The notes under the pieces: model-generated
Databases searched by the model: none
What the model saw: only the letters and a program-made list of their open reading frames with translations
What the model was told of the DNA's origin: nothing
Shown: positions 34,741-46,835 of the stretch, in pieces
How the letters are laid out: each line of letters opens with the position of its first letter
How positions within the stretch are numbered: position 1 is the stretch's first letter
Assembly: GCA_038503035.1 (NCBI GenBank)
Contig: JAVSML010024002.1
Location: forward strand, 810,587 to 874,586
From: Crocodylus rhombifer
Taxonomy: Eukaryota > Chordata > Crocodylia > Crocodylidae
Direction of reading: 5' to 3'
DNA length: 64,000 nt
Program-made: the position numbers and the translations under genes

Positions 34741-36250
34741 TTCCCTAGGTCAGACTGGCTAGGACTTGCCTGGGCTTTGCATTCCTCTGTAGTGTTGGAC
34801 ATTATGGTCATTGAGTCTTTTAAAACTCTATTAATTGAGACCCATATCACCCTGTTCCACGATTTTGTCTAGAAACAATGTCAGACCGACAGGGCTGTAA
34901 GTACTTAGGTTATCTCATCGTATTTAAATATAAGCATTTTGACTTTATTCCAGTCCTCTAGGACTTGTCCCATGTTTCAAGACTTACTGAAAATCAACAT
35001 GAATTGTGTGGTTCCTCCTCCCACTTTTCTAAAATTTTTGGTGTGAAAGTTTATCTGGGCCTTCTAGCTTTAAAAAATATTTGGCTTTAGTAGTTGCTTT
35101 GAACATCTTCCTTAATGACCCTGGAACCATAGTCATCATCATGATGCATGAGGAATACATATTTTATTTTCCCCCAAATAAAGAACAAATATTTATTGAA
35201 TGTTTTCAGGCTTTTGTATATTATTAAAATTTCTCCTGCGTCCATAATAGGGCAATAATGTTGTTGGGATTGTTGTTTTACATATACTTTAATTCTGCTG
35301 CCCAAAGCTTTCCTTTTGCTTCTTTTAGTAACTATGCTTCCTAGCTTCTAGTTTATATTCACTATTGTCACCTTCACTTTTCCCCCCACTTGCGTTATAT
35401 TCTGTTCAGCTGCTTTCACTTCCCCCTCCAAATCAGGTTACTATTTTAAACTAGTATGACTGCCTTTCTGAGCTGTGGACTGTAGCTTTTGGAAATCTAA
35501 TAAAACTGTCTTAAACTATTCCAATTACTCACCTTTTTTGGTTTAATTTCTTTCTTCCAATTGATTTGATTCGTCCTTATTTTTAACTGTGTGAAATTGG
35601 CCCTTTTAATGCATGGTATACATATATTGCTGTTTGGAGTTTACTCTGCTCGTAACAAACTTAATCGGGAATGGTGATTTGTAGCAGCCAATAACAGGTG
35701 CCTCATCCTGTGCTTTATCCGTTAGAGCATTAACCCACAATCATTCAAGATAACAGCTTCAGTGTAATGCACTTCTTGAAAACATGCAGTGCATGTTTTG
35801 ACACATTGACACTCCACCTCGCCTTTTGTCCATTTTATTCTTCCTTAAATAGCCTATAACCATTGCCTTTTAACATTTCTATGATGAAAATCTTCTCAGT
35901 AGGTTTCAAGTGTACCAACTACGTCAAATTTTTCTTTATAAATGAGTCATGCCAATTTCTCTTGTTTATTACCCAGGCCTCCAAAGTAGTAGATAACGCA
36001 TCTTGTAATTGCCTATCTTCACATCTGTTGGTGTCTGGATTATTTTTTTTTATTCTTCATGATTTGATTTTTGTACTTAATACCTATGCACTTGTGTTTG
36101 CCTTCTCCACCATCTCCTTTTGTTATTACTGTAGTTTAATGTCCTTCTGACTAGTCTTGGGAGCCTGGCCCTAAAAAGATTGATTCCCCTTCTCTGTGGA
36201 AGTTATCCAAACTCTACACCCCTGTTCTTTCCACAGAAAATGGACAAATG
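34741..36250 (-). mobile_element. Long minus-strand CR1/L3-type LINE remnant
   Basis: Read on the minus strand, the piece at about 34925-34880 (gatgagataacctaagtact, then acagccctgtcggtctgaca) aligns to the ..DPGN(Y/F)R.VSLT segment at the start of the CR1 reverse transcriptase (compare gaggatccagggaattttag at 62378). Continuing to higher coordinates, recognisable stretches of the ORF2 linker and endonuclease region follow (for example the ccccaaataaagaacaaata block near 35171 and the tattacccaggcctcc block near 35968). The frame is extensively broken. The 3' half of the element is not adjacent, so this is an internal relic. Confidence 0.6.
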
Positions 36251-36289
36251 AGCCATAAAATCAAAACCTATCTTAAGCTTTTATTTAGC

Positions 36290-36735
36290 TAGTGGTTTAT
36301 TTACAGACTAGCAAATTGCCTATCAAGAATGATGTGGGAGGGGGCAGGCAGGGATGGAGCAGGGGAGGAAGCTTGCTAACCCTAAATTTAATGCCCTCCC
36401 CACCACCACTGCCTCCCAGGACCGGGGCGGGGGGGGGAAGCTTGCCCCGCCACCACCTCCAAAGAAGGATTGGGAGGGGCGGGGCGAGGCCAGAGATGCT
36501 CCATCCCTGCCATCCTGGTGGCGCTTCACCACCTTCAGGGAGCAGAGCTGGGGGGTAGAGGGGCGCACTCCATCCCTCCATCTCTGCTGCCATGGTGGTG
36601 CACTGTCACCGCTGTCTCCTGTCCATAATGCTCTTGGAGCACTTTGATTGATTGTTTCAGTAACCAATCAGAGTGCTCCAAGAGCGTTACGGACAGACAG
36701 CTAGATGGACTAAGCCCTTTATTATATTAGAATTG
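36290..36735. mobile_element. Unclassified GC-rich element ending in a palindrome
   Basis: Starts near tagcaaattgcctatcaaga, runs through a GC-rich centre (ccggggcggggggggg at about 36422) and ends in a long palindrome, then gacagacagctagatg and taagccctttattatattag. I have an impression of this layout from reptile repeats but no family name. Overlapping proline-rich ORFs on both strands in the centre are artefacts. Confidence 0.45.
36610..36704. repeat. Imperfect palindrome of about 95 bp
   Basis: gctcttggagcactttgatt with the following g (36630-36650) pairs with caatcagagtgctccaagag with the following c (36665-36685), with one mismatch in 21 and a 14-nt loop. Outside this core, gctgtctcctgtccataat pairs with gttacggacagacagc, extending the arms to roughly 38 bp. 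Confidence 0.9.
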
Positions 36736-37509
36736 TTTTGCCTTTTGATGTTTTTTACTTATGGGACTAGAAGGGCCTCAGAGGAGAAGAATCTCGTTTT
36801 AGTAGTTTTCACAGATCTTTGAGGCAAATATATAAGACTGCATTCATAGTGGATCTCTGCCTGCAGACGTTAGGAACCTGTCCAGTTCTGCAGCACACTT
36901 TTGCTGCCTTTCCCTTGCACACTTTTTTGCTTAGTGTAGCACCCCTGACCAGAATTGTCTATCTTTTTTTGAATGGTTGGAGAACTCCCCATGTTTTCAT
37001 AAGTCTATTGAAAATTCATTCATTATTGTTAGTGCACCGCTAAGATGCTACAGTGACAACTATCATTACGAAATATTAACTTTGTTTAGGGCAAAGTTTG
37101 AATGTGATGTCATAAATAAGTCTTGGGGCTACATGGAGAACAAAGAATGCAATAAAATACTTGGGCGCCCCCATTCATCCTTTGTACTGAATAAGGCTGG
37201 AGTCTTTGGGTAAAAATAGAACATGATCCAATAATTAGTTACTTTATAATGCATATATGTAAGGGAGTAGTGGCTACATTAAAGTTGAACAAGGTGCCTT
37301 ACTTCTGCCACTTCCTAAATTTCAGTTACTTAACCTTTCACTCTTTGTGTTCTGTAAATGTATATTTTATGTATTTATTAAGAAAAAAAATTATAATTCT
37401 GTGTTAACACAACCATACACATCATCACACATCAAGTTGCTTTTTTCTAGAATCGTTTTTCATTTCTGGGAGCTGAGTCAAAACTTACTGGAAGAAAACT
37501 TCAATTCCC

Positions 37510-37533
37510 TGGGTGGGGGGGGGAGGGGGGGAA
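37510..37533 (+). repeat. G-rich tract, quadruplex-capable pattern
   Basis: Runs of G separated by single T or A bases (gggtgggggggggaggggggg pattern). Confidence 0.8.
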
Positions 37534-38875
37534 GTGGGAATAAAATATTTTCACACATGAACAACTCTCTGTGGACTCCAAAACCCCCTTTCACCACATT
37601 GACTCTCTAATGCCTAGTGTCTCATATCCTTTTCATTTACTTTGTATGGCTAAAACAGTGCACTGCACTAGAGAATACTCTGACTGTGATTTATCATTGC
37701 TCCTTTAATCAGGGAACTGTTCTTTCAGATAAGCTGCCTTGCCTGCAATGCTGTCCCTGCTGGACCATTTAGTCTGATTGGAAAAACAGTGGCAGACTCC
37801 ATAGCTCCTTTTTGGTTGAGGGGAAGAAAAGAAAAAAGAAAGAACTTTGTCTCCTGTTTCTCTTTCCTCTGGAGTCCTCTCCAATGAATGTCCATGTCTG
37901 CTCTACTTGTAGGGATACAGCATGACATAGCGTCCCATCCTCAGACAAGGGTGAGCAAGTTAATAGGCAAAAGAATCAACAGACTGCTTCTGTCTGAACT
38001 GGTGAGTAGCGCACACTGCACGGACTCTGGCAGCCTCTGGGCAAGTCCTTTAGTACTTACTCATGGTTATTGCATTGCCTCTTGTGTCCCAGCTAAGTGG
38101 TTGCAGAGCTAACAGGTGTAGGCTGGGGATATGTGTTGAATTGTGTAATGCTGTGTATTCCCCCTTTCTCTTGACCCTGTGAAAACCATGTGGATTTGGC
38201 TCCATGGGTTGGAAGTATGGGACTAGGGGTGTGGCTACCTTGTCCTGTCCATCCCTGTACAGATGTGCAGATTGACATCATGCTGGGACAGTTCTCTCTG
38301 GGTATCCATTAACCTCCTTTTGGCCCACACCAACACACCCAGTATAATATTTTCTTCTGAAAGAGTGCCTTTTAAACCAATGGAACAACTGTAAAGGAAA
38401 GAGGAACAACAGCTCATCATTTAAGAAAAAGTTAGAGGCACAGCCCCACTTTTAAAATTCAAAGTTTTAAGTCTCTGTGCATATGATATATGAAAAAGAG
38501 GGCTTTTAGGAGAAATACATTAAAAAAAAAAAGAATCCCACTAAGTACAGCATACTGTACTTTTAGTTAACTAAAAGATACAAATGTGAAAGCCTTTGGT
38601 TAGTTTAGTTGTGTAGGGTTCAAAACCTGAGAAGTGCCTGTCTTCTGTTCAACAAGAAATGCATTAAACCTTTTCATGTGGTTATATTTAATCTGAATAC
38701 AAAGTGGCATTAAACATGAGACTCTGCTTGTTTTATTCATGTAAATACTTCCACTTCTTTCAAGCAGATTACTAATATAAGTAAAATGAACAATTTTTGG
38801 CTCTAAAATGTTGCTTTAATTGGATGGGATTAGTGTTTGCTAAGCTAAATGATGCAAGGGAGAGCTTTGAACATG

Positions 38876-38896
38876 TTTTTTTTTTTTTTTTTTTTT
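38876..38896 (+). repeat. T21 homopolymer
   Basis: Twenty-one consecutive T. No SINE or processed gene is recognisable next to it. Confidence 0.95.
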
Positions 38897-39527
38897 ACTG
38901 GTGAGCAGCTTAGTTGTCTTGTAATAAGGCTCAGATGACTCCAGGTAATGAAGCTTTAAGCCCAAATTGTCTCTGACAGCCAGGGTCTAATTATGATGTG
39001 GAAAACTTGCTACAAACATTTGTATTCAAGAAATTGCTTCATTGATTAATAGGTGTATGTATACAGAGGGTTTGGGGGGCTTTTTTTGCTAAAAGCAAGC
39101 CGGTATAAACTGTGTGCCTGTGTGTGCATGCCTGAAATAGCAATAATGTTGTTATAATGGGCAGAAGCAGTATTTTCTGCCGTTAAAGTTTCAAAGGTCT
39201 TTTCTTTGGTCTGAATACGGATTTCAGATGCTGAACTTTTTTCATCTTTTGGACCTTAAGCATCCAAGCTTGGTCTGTGCTGGATGAGGGTGTTCTTTAT
39301 TTCTCTTCTTGCATCAGAGATTAGAAGATTTAAGAGACTAACTCTGCTCTACTTTCTGCTTGACTTAAAAAACTAACATGGCTAATTGCCTCTGTATTAT
39401 TATCAGAGGGTGAATAAAAAGCCTACAGCATAGGCAGATATGTTTGTAAAGTTGGTTGTTTTGTTATGTTTGTTGTATGTATGTTCTAAGTACGATTGTA
39501 ATTTCCGATGTACTGCATGCTTTAATT

Positions 39528-39736
39528 CAGGGGTTCCCAAACTGTGGTACCCCCAGGGGTACGCAAGATATTTCTGGGGGTATGCAGGAGAAATTAGGTA
39601 ATGGCAGATTTAATTTTCATTATTACACTCATTGGAATTTAAGGGGTTAAAATATCAAACATGCTGGTGGGGGTATGCAGGCAGCTGGTAAATCTAGAAG
39701 TGGGGGATGCAATAAGAAAAAGTTTGGAAACTTCTG
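39528..39736. mobile_element. hAT-type MITE
   Basis: The left terminus caggggttcccaaactgtgg and right terminus aagtttggaaacttctg are inverted copies, in the style of hAT-Charlie elements. The flanking 8-mers ctttaatt (39520-39527) and ccttaact (39737-39744) match at 6 of 8 bases, consistent with an aged hAT target duplication. At 209 bp it is non-coding; overlapping ORFs (39639-39884) are artefacts. Confidence 0.75.
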
Positions 39737-41210
39737 CCTTAACTGTATGTGTAAAGTTAGGGATACCTCCTTTGGAAGGAAGGAAGTTTTTTCCTGCCCT
39801 AAGCAAGCTCCAGCTCTTTCTCTGAGTTTTGCATACAAAGTAGGGATACAATCCACCATCATGATTTTGGTAACATTTTCTTAAGGAACAAGTGATTCCG
39901 ACTTACTTAGCTCGGGAGCCACCTATTTTACTGAACAGGAGTAGCAGCTACTGTGTTGGCTTCAGTGGGACACCTAAACAAGACACAGCATTTCTTGGCC
40001 CTCTGCATAATGCAGCCTTTTTACTTCATTGCATTTTGTAGCATGTTCGGTCACATCTTGAAGTGCCTTCTACTTGACACCTTCAGCACATTGTCACTTC
40101 AGATAAGATAGAGGTAGAAAAAAGATCCATCAACCTAAGATAAGGTTGCGAACATACACACACATTTCTCTAATCAATTTTGTAAAAACAGTGTTTAAAC
40201 TGTGTCCACTGAGATTGAAACCCCTTTCTGGGGCCAGGGTCTGCTCTTGATAAAGAGGTCTATTCCAGTCTGGCCTGTGCTTTGGCATGCAGTGGCCCTC
40301 AAACATTACAAATTGCAGCTTGATGTGAAAGCAAAGACAAGAGAGAATTCCTTCTGTGTGAAGGAGATTTTCTTTTGCATAATTGCTTCTTCTCTCCAAG
40401 GCACCAGGCTGTGTTTGAAAGACATATTTGTGAATGTTAAACTGGTTACTAATCTATGACATTCCTTAGGCAAGGGAGGGATGAAAAGGAAATCTGGCAC
40501 CGGTGAATAAGGACATTTTAGACTTGAGTGTGTTTTTCTTGGGCCCTGCTCTGGTCGCACTTCCACAGCTCTTAGACCTTGATACCACTTGTCTTGCTCA
40601 GTTTTAAATCTATTTATTCAGATTGGTGCAAATATCAAGGATGCACTTTGGCTGTTCTTTCCTTCTTGGTTAAATTGGTTTAGCTTGGATCAGAAAATTA
40701 CCAAATCAAACAAAACTAGTTTCCATGAATGTTAAGTCAGTTTAAGTACCTCTTCATGTGGGATTTAACTAGGTAGGTTTGAGATCTATTTTAAGCAGAG
40801 AAGGCCTAAATCAGGTGCATCTTAGTGGAACCCAAAATGAGCCCCACATGTGACTGTTTTAAGGTCCTGATGAGAAACACCTGATCTCTCTGGCATTTTG
40901 TAGTGTGGACTTCCAACAAAATATGTAAAATGTGTCTCATGTTAGAAGCACAAAACAAGTACCAGATCTTTCATTCTTCAATGTTAAGAAAACAAGCATT
41001 AATATTAGGCAGTGCTGTTTTCCCCAAACCACCAGGAGTGTACTTACCACCCAAATTGAAACTCTGTGCCTGTGCATGCATGTGTGTGAGAGAGGGTATC
41101 AGTTAGTTAGGACAATGAGGTGTTTGTCTGGAGATTTGTTATTGTCTGGGAATTAATTTAAATTGTACAAGTAGAGAGAATTATAATCGCATTAAATTCT
41201 GGTATTTTGA

Positions 41211-41229
41211 TTTTTTTTTTTTTTTTTTT
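41211..41229 (+). repeat. T19 homopolymer
   Basis: Nineteen consecutive T followed by aaagaaatgg. Confidence 0.95.
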
Positions 41230-41859
41230 AAAGAAATGGTCTCTCTCAGACTTCTTTGTGCATCTCCAATTTCACCCCTGCATTAATGCTAGTGAAATAG
41301 CTCATTTGAGATGTTCCTGATTGTAAATTCCTCTTGTCAGCAAGTGAAGCTCAGTTACCAAGATACGATGAGGAGAAACAGAAGGGGATGTGTGACTAGG
41401 TGACTAAAGCCTGCTACTTGAGCGAAGTGGGCTTGACTCCATCAAATGTAGGAAGTTTAATTGTGCCATGCCCCCTTTTTCAAACTGTAGCGCAGGTCAG
41501 CAACTTTGCTCCAAATGATGCAGCTGGGATGAGTGAGTTTAATGACATTCGGCATATGAAGTGCATTTGGAAGATACTTGCGGGCCTATCTCACAGGGGA
41601 GCTCAGGCGCTCATAACAATACCATTGTGATGCGCGGGATTGGCAGATGTCATTGACCTCAGTGGAATTGCTCTAATTTTAAAATCAGTGTTGGGGAGAA
41701 GAGAGACTAGTTTGGAGATGTGGTGTGGGTATCAGTATTCTGTAAAAATGTTTAAAGAAATGAGAGGAAATAAAGTTTTCTGTTAAGATACTTATGATAA
41801 TGTTCTCTAAGTATTAGTACAAACTTCTGGCTTTGAGTATATGGACCTGGAATATTTAC

Positions 41860-41945
41860 TAAGGGCCTTACCTAAAGCCCAGTGGACTCAATGAACAGTC
41901 CCATGCACTTCAGAGGATTTGGGATTTTCTCTCTACCATCTTTGA
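41860..41945. repeat. Short sauropsid palindromic repeat
   Basis: cctaaagcccagtggactca … gtcccatgcacttcagagga … tttggga follows the layout of a common reptile/bird repeat ('aaagcccattgaagtcaatgg … ccattgacttcaatgggctttgg'). Confidence 0.5.
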
Positions 41946-42616
41946 TATAGTGTCTAATAAGTGACATATAACACTAGGTAGCACTGCATGACTTCAGTGA
42001 GCTTAGGCCCAGGCACTAGGAGCCTATTTTCGTACAAACATATTTTTCACGTTAACCTCCATAATCAGCTGGGGACAGGGGTTTTTCTCTCTCTTTTCTT
42101 ACCCCCGCGCTCCGCCTGCCAATGAGACACTAGTAATACAACACTTGTCAAACCATGCTCGTGGTTTGCCATTACCAAGTGCACACAGTAGCAGTGCAAT
42201 CAGAGCCTAACTATTACAGATTGCTATGATAAGTAATGACTGTTATTAAAACACAAGTCTTAACTCAAACAATTTTATTTTGTTAATATGATACTGGTGG
42301 ATAATAACCTCCCTTCCACTCCATACACTCACTCCTTGTCAGGGGAAAAAAATGTTTTCCTTGAGTCCCATCAGATGGCCTTGTTAGCCTGGCACTCCTT
42401 TTCCTGAAGGCTGTGCTGAGCCGCTGTTTTTTTCCCTTGAGTTGCAAAGTGAAGCTCCTTGCAGCTTGCTGAACGTGGCCCTGTGGGCTAGGCTGTTACG
42501 TTTCATGTGCCTTGGAGTGGAGCTGGGACAATAAAAGAGCGTTCAAAGGTCAGCCAAGAAGAACAGCCAGGCTTAGCAGTAACACTACTGTGTGCACTTT
42601 TTACTCTGCTTTGTTT

Positions 42617-42808
42617 TTATTCAAAATGCTCACTGGTACTGTATGACTCAGACTCTGGAAAGATTTTCTTTTGAGTGTCATCATTTTTCTTTAAAGCATC
42701 CGAAAGGGAAGCTATTGTTTCCTTTAATTCACAGGGTTTTTTTTTTCTGCTCACTATTACTTTTGCAACAATGAAGCCTCCTACACAAGCTATGAAACAT
42801 GTGAGCAT
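42617..42808 (-). CDS. Candidate 63-residue membrane micropeptide, unidentified
   Basis: The minus-strand frame starts with ATG at 42808 and ends with TAA at 42617. The product begins with a plausible membrane segment (residues about 2-19: LTCFIACVGGFIVAKVIV), then a basic SRKKK stop-transfer-like patch, then a polar, possibly helical stretch (ELKETIASLSDALKK) and an acidic Ser-rich tail ending EHFE. An AATAAA hexamer (42616-42621 on the minus strand) overlaps the stop. The frame stays open a few codons above the ATG to a TGA. These features are protein-like for so short a frame, but I recognise no family, see no promoter and cannot exclude chance. It could also be a terminal exon: tttcatag at about 42798-42791 resembles a splice acceptor. 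Confidence 0.2.
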   Translation of the reverse strand: MLTCFIACVGGFIVAKVIVSRKKKPCELKETIASLSDALKKNDDTQKKIFPESESYSTSEHFE

Positions 42809-43509
42809 TGGAGAATGTGAATTAAAATGCAGCGGTCATTGTAGACTTGACATGATTTGTACTCACCTGATCATGAGTTTGCACATAAAAAGCTATAGTT
42901 ACAGTAGAAGCAGTGTTTAAATGTATTCCTTGTTTAGTCAAAGCATTAAAAAATAGACCATCTGGATCACCGCAGGGAATATTTCTTTGATATTCTTTAA
43001 AGTAAGTAATACTACATATCCATGTGTGATATCCAGCCATATATGTGCAACCCAATTTAGTGTCATATCATAGCTAATAAGAGTGGTTATACGTTAGCTT
43101 TTTAGGATTCTTTAAGCTGTAACCCCTGTTTCTTGATTCTATGACACAAAATCTCAACCTTTGCAGTTAATTATTTTTCAAATACTCATAGTTTGGGCTA
43201 TTTCAGTGCAAGTACAGTATCAGAACTTTGTTCTCAGTACAGTAGTGTCAATAAGTTAACAGTTTGTTACAGCGAAAACCCTTATCCATCCTCCCTTACA
43301 ATGAGGTAGCATCCGCTTGCAGTTTTGGGTTTTTTTTCTTAACAAACTAAAAAAACCCTGAAAATAAATTTTTTAAGTAAAACAAAATGTTTTATGCACT
43401 TCCACACAAATATTGCACTTCCCTTTGGGGCATCTTCAACAAAAGAGAATTGGGTTCAGGCTTAGGTACCATTCACAAAATATCAATGGTAGTGAATTCC
43501 CTTTTGCTT
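42809..43509. other. Unassigned sequence
   Basis: No recognised feature. Confidence 0.5.
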
Positions 43510-43600
43510 ACTGCCCAATGGTCAGAACACTTACTTAGGATGTGGAAGGCTTAGGTTCAATTACCTATTGCAGTTAAAGGGATCTGAATGCAAATCATCT
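43510..43600 (+). mobile_element. Old tRNA-headed SINE-like fragment
   Basis: caatggtcagaacacttact … ggcttaggttcaatt follows the A-box/B-box layout of tRNA-derived SINEs (…tggttagagcactc… …ggttcaattc…). Too diverged for a family name. Confidence 0.45.
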
Positions 43601-43605
43601 GCCTC

Positions 43606-46600
43606 CTAAGGGGTGAATCTGGGTGTTTTGGAGGCTGGGTTTTCATGGCAAGAAATAGCTTTTAAATTAGGTAGCCCTGCAGTGTGCAGAAGAATATATA
43701 ATTTCCATTGCAAAAGAAAAATGGAGGTCTGACTTTTAGTAATGTGATTAGCACTCTGCTCAAAATCACAGAGTAAAATCCTGTCCTGGGTTGCATGCAT
43801 GGAATCCCAAAGACTTCAATAAAAGGTTCATAGATTTCTTGAAGGCAGAAAATGACCTATCTTTGCGTAAGCTTGAAGAAGGGAGATCTCCACAGGGAGG
43901 AAAAGATCTAAATTATCTACTATATCTACTGGAAATTAGAATACTGGTACCATGAGTTTTGTTTTGTTTTTTATCTTGAAAAACATCAGAAGTTTTCTAT
44001 TTGTGTGTTAGAAAAATCAGAAAAATTTTGAATTATGTTTGGTAATGAATCAGACTAAATACTCAAAACAAAGTTCCTTAACCTTTGGAAAACTGAGGGA
44101 AATTCTGATTTTAAGGGGATCTAAAAATAGTGGTGAAGATTCATCCCTTGTTCTCCAAACAGGGCCAATGCAGGTATGCATGGACACCATCTGAATGATT
44201 GGCAAGAGATCTTTGGCCTTCAGAAATACGAATGGACCGTGAACTGATGGGTTAAAACAATAGCTTTGTTATGTTGACAGACTGAGAAACTTGACATGCA
44301 GAGTGGACCAAATGTTGCTTTTGGTTCAAGCAATGTAAACTTGAAGAAAAGCAAGAACTAGTGATGCTAACTGATCTATGAGAGAGTGAGGTAAATGGGA
44401 TTTGCACTGTGCATAGAAAGTTGTCTTGGCGAGTCTCACTGTTCACCCTCTCTTGTTCCAGTGAGTAGAGATGCACACCGGTATGCTGTAGCTGTTAAGA
44501 ATACCAGTTGCATTAGGTGCCACATTAGTGTTCATTGTGTTCACTTTCATATATTTAGTGAGTTAAAACATTTGCTATTTGCAAGAGGGCTTTGTTCCAG
44601 GTTACCTGTATAATGCAAGAAATCTGTGGCATGTTGCGATGTCATGAAGTTAGGGCAGTTTTAGGGTAGTCTCAGGTGAAGGCTTCATGTTGTTTGAGAC
44701 CTGCATGACTGACTTGCCACTAGCTGGCCTGGTGAGCAAGGGCATGCAGCTAGCCAGATGGGAGGGAAGCTTTGGAAACAGCTTCCCCAGGGCTCTCTAG
44801 TTTCACTAAAATTGTGGCAGTGGCTTTGTGCTGAGAGAAGGCTGGCTGGGGGGCTGAAGCCCTGGCAGCCCCCCACTCTCCATTGAGTCACTGTGTCTCT
44901 TTCACCAGTTCCCTGGGGCACTTTGTGGTCGCTCCACACTGGGTTTAAGCTCAGGGGCCTCGTTCTCAGTGCCGATTTGTTCTGGCCCAGCTGCATCCAT
45001 GCTGGGCAGAGAGCGGGGACATTGGGACTTAAATACGGAGCAGCCACAACTCGCTGAAACCGAAGGGAGCTTCGCATTCAGGGTGAGGCTACCAGGCGCT
45101 CCCACTCTCATAGAGGAGAGGCCATGGCTCCCCAAGGGCAGGGAGCCCGAGGGAGGCCCGGTTCTCTCGACGTCCTGAAACGGATGCGGTGGCAGCCCTG
45201 CTGTCAGCACAGATCTCAGCACGCAACAATTTGGTTTTGCTGAAATTGGGCCTCCTGGTAATGAGACTGCACAGCTATGGGATGCAGCCTTCCCTGGCTC
45301 CATGGTCTCTCTGCAATTAAGCCACTCAGACCGGTTGTTCTCAGTGGGAAAGGGGGCAGGGGGAGCAACTAGAGTTTTTTGAAGGATAGGAACAGGTAAG
45401 GTAGCTGGGAGCTGTGTACCCTGGCATGATGGAGAATTAAAGTGTTTTATCTCCTCTGACCATTCAAACAATATTCTGGAACAACATGAGTAACTTGTTT
45501 CCAAGATAAACCACCTTTTGAGTGGCTTACCTTTAAAATGGTTAAAGGGTACTTACTATGGTTTAACACCCTTTAAGGGATGAATGCTCTTGTTTTAAGT
45601 GCCTTGATGCCAGTTTTCAGGTAACCTGTGACAAAGCCCAGAGTCATCTCCTTTGTCCATGATGTCCAACCCTGTCAATCACAAATAATCATGTCTCACT
45701 AAAAGCGAAGTTTCTCATTGTATTACATCTTCATCAGAAGCAACTGAACTGTCTTTTGTGTGAACTAGCCAGCGGCATTGCCCTTGCATTGCCAATACTG
45801 CACTTCACAAGAAGCTTCTGCTGGGAATGGAGACATCACCAGCTGGCTTTTTAAGTTTCAGTCAGCCTTCCCCACTTCCTGACTCATGCCTCTTTTGTTT
45901 TCAAAGCATTGTGTTGGAAGTTTTAACCACTCAGCTCCCATTAAGGGAAGTGGGAGAGATGTGGTTCCAACTCTTTGAAAACATAACCCATGATGTTGAA
46001 ACAGACTACTGTAAGTAAGCCTGGCTTTAAGAAAACAAAAAAAGACTTATTGATGAAAAGCCTTATTCCAGAGCTGTGAAAAGACACATAAGAAAATAAC
46101 CGGAGTGAGGTCAGGGCAATGACCCGTGACTCTATTTTAATGATTATCAAATTTTTGTAAACCATGTGCTAGTGCAGAAGGTAGCCCTAGGCAATTGTCC
46201 ATTGCGCTGGGTGAATGCTTGTTTTGGAGAGAGAGAACAGGCAGGGGATCTGGGGGTTAAACTGATTTGTCTAGCTAGAGAAAAAAGTATGTAATAAACT
46301 CTCACATGCACACTTTTTAAATTGCTTTGTGAGGTCTTTATGACTTGCCCTAAAGCAGTACTTAATATTGTAGCTGCTGTTTGATTTGAATTTTGTGTGT
46401 TGAAGTTACAAATGGAGGCCTGTTTATATGTTCCACTTAAAAACTGCTTTTATCTTGGGTTTTCTGCTTTTTTAAATTCCCTTGGATTATCTAGATTGGA
46501 GGTTACTGGGACACCACCGTGTTTGAAATGTATCTTTTTCCCTTCTTTGGGAAGCCAACCCTGGGAAAGCAAGACTTGCATGAAAGGGAATGGCATGTGG

Positions 46601-46740
46601 ATTAAACGTTTTGGGCTTAAACCTCAGTTGTCATGAAAAGGTAGGGGTGGTACTTCACTTTTAGGCAGAGCTCTGCTGACATTTGCACCAGCTGTGGGCT
46701 TCCCCGTTGGGCTTTAATACTTAGCATTTTAAATGTGCCT
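43606..46740. other. Unassigned sequence, partly GC-richer
   Basis: 44680-45400 is GC-richer than its surroundings and holds the longest ORF of the window (minus, 45504 to 44902, 200 codons). That product is Ser/Pro/Leu-rich with scattered cysteines, has overlapping ORFs in other frames and no domain that I recognise, so it is not called a gene. Confidence 0.4.
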
Positions 46741-46744
46741 CAAG

Positions 46745-46835
46745 GAATCGGTCATTTAACTTTCCATTATATTTCAATGAGTGCTGGGTGCCTAAATCCC
46801 TTTAGTGCCTTTGAAAACCTCAGCCTTATTTTTTC
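46745..46835. repeat. Ancient sauropsid 'gcctaaatacctttgaaaa' repeat
   Basis: atttcaatgagtgctgggtg, cctaaatccctttagtgcct and ttgaaaacctcagcc match the arrangement of a very common old reptile/bird repeat ('caatgggagttaggtgcctaaatacctttgaaaatctgggcc'). Confidence 0.55.

Larger units (their letters stand above)
36736..39519. other. Mostly unassigned AT-rich sequence
   Basis: Holds the G-rich and poly-T tracts listed separately. 38560-39060 is repeat-poor with several TAATTA/GATTA-type cores (for example gtctaattatgatg at 38985 and attgattaatagg at 39042) and could be conserved non-coding DNA. No gene recognised. Confidence 0.4.
39745..42610. other. Mostly unassigned sequence
   Basis: Contains a T19 tract at 41211-41229 and the short palindromic repeat at 41860-41945. 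The remaining sequence has no recognisable gene or repeat. Confidence 0.45.

Noticed and set aside
38876..38896. T21 tract considered as the tail of a processed pseudogene or SINE on the minus strand.
   Set aside because: No coding or SINE sequence is recognisable beside it.
43510..43600. A/B-box-like sequence considered as a tRNA gene.
   Set aside because: No cloverleaf can be drawn; it has the layout of a decayed tRNA-derived SINE, as do 49622, 54230 and 33930-34275.
44902..45504. 200-codon ORF considered as a host gene.
   Set aside because: No domain, start context or conservation evidence; kept only as a low-interest finding.
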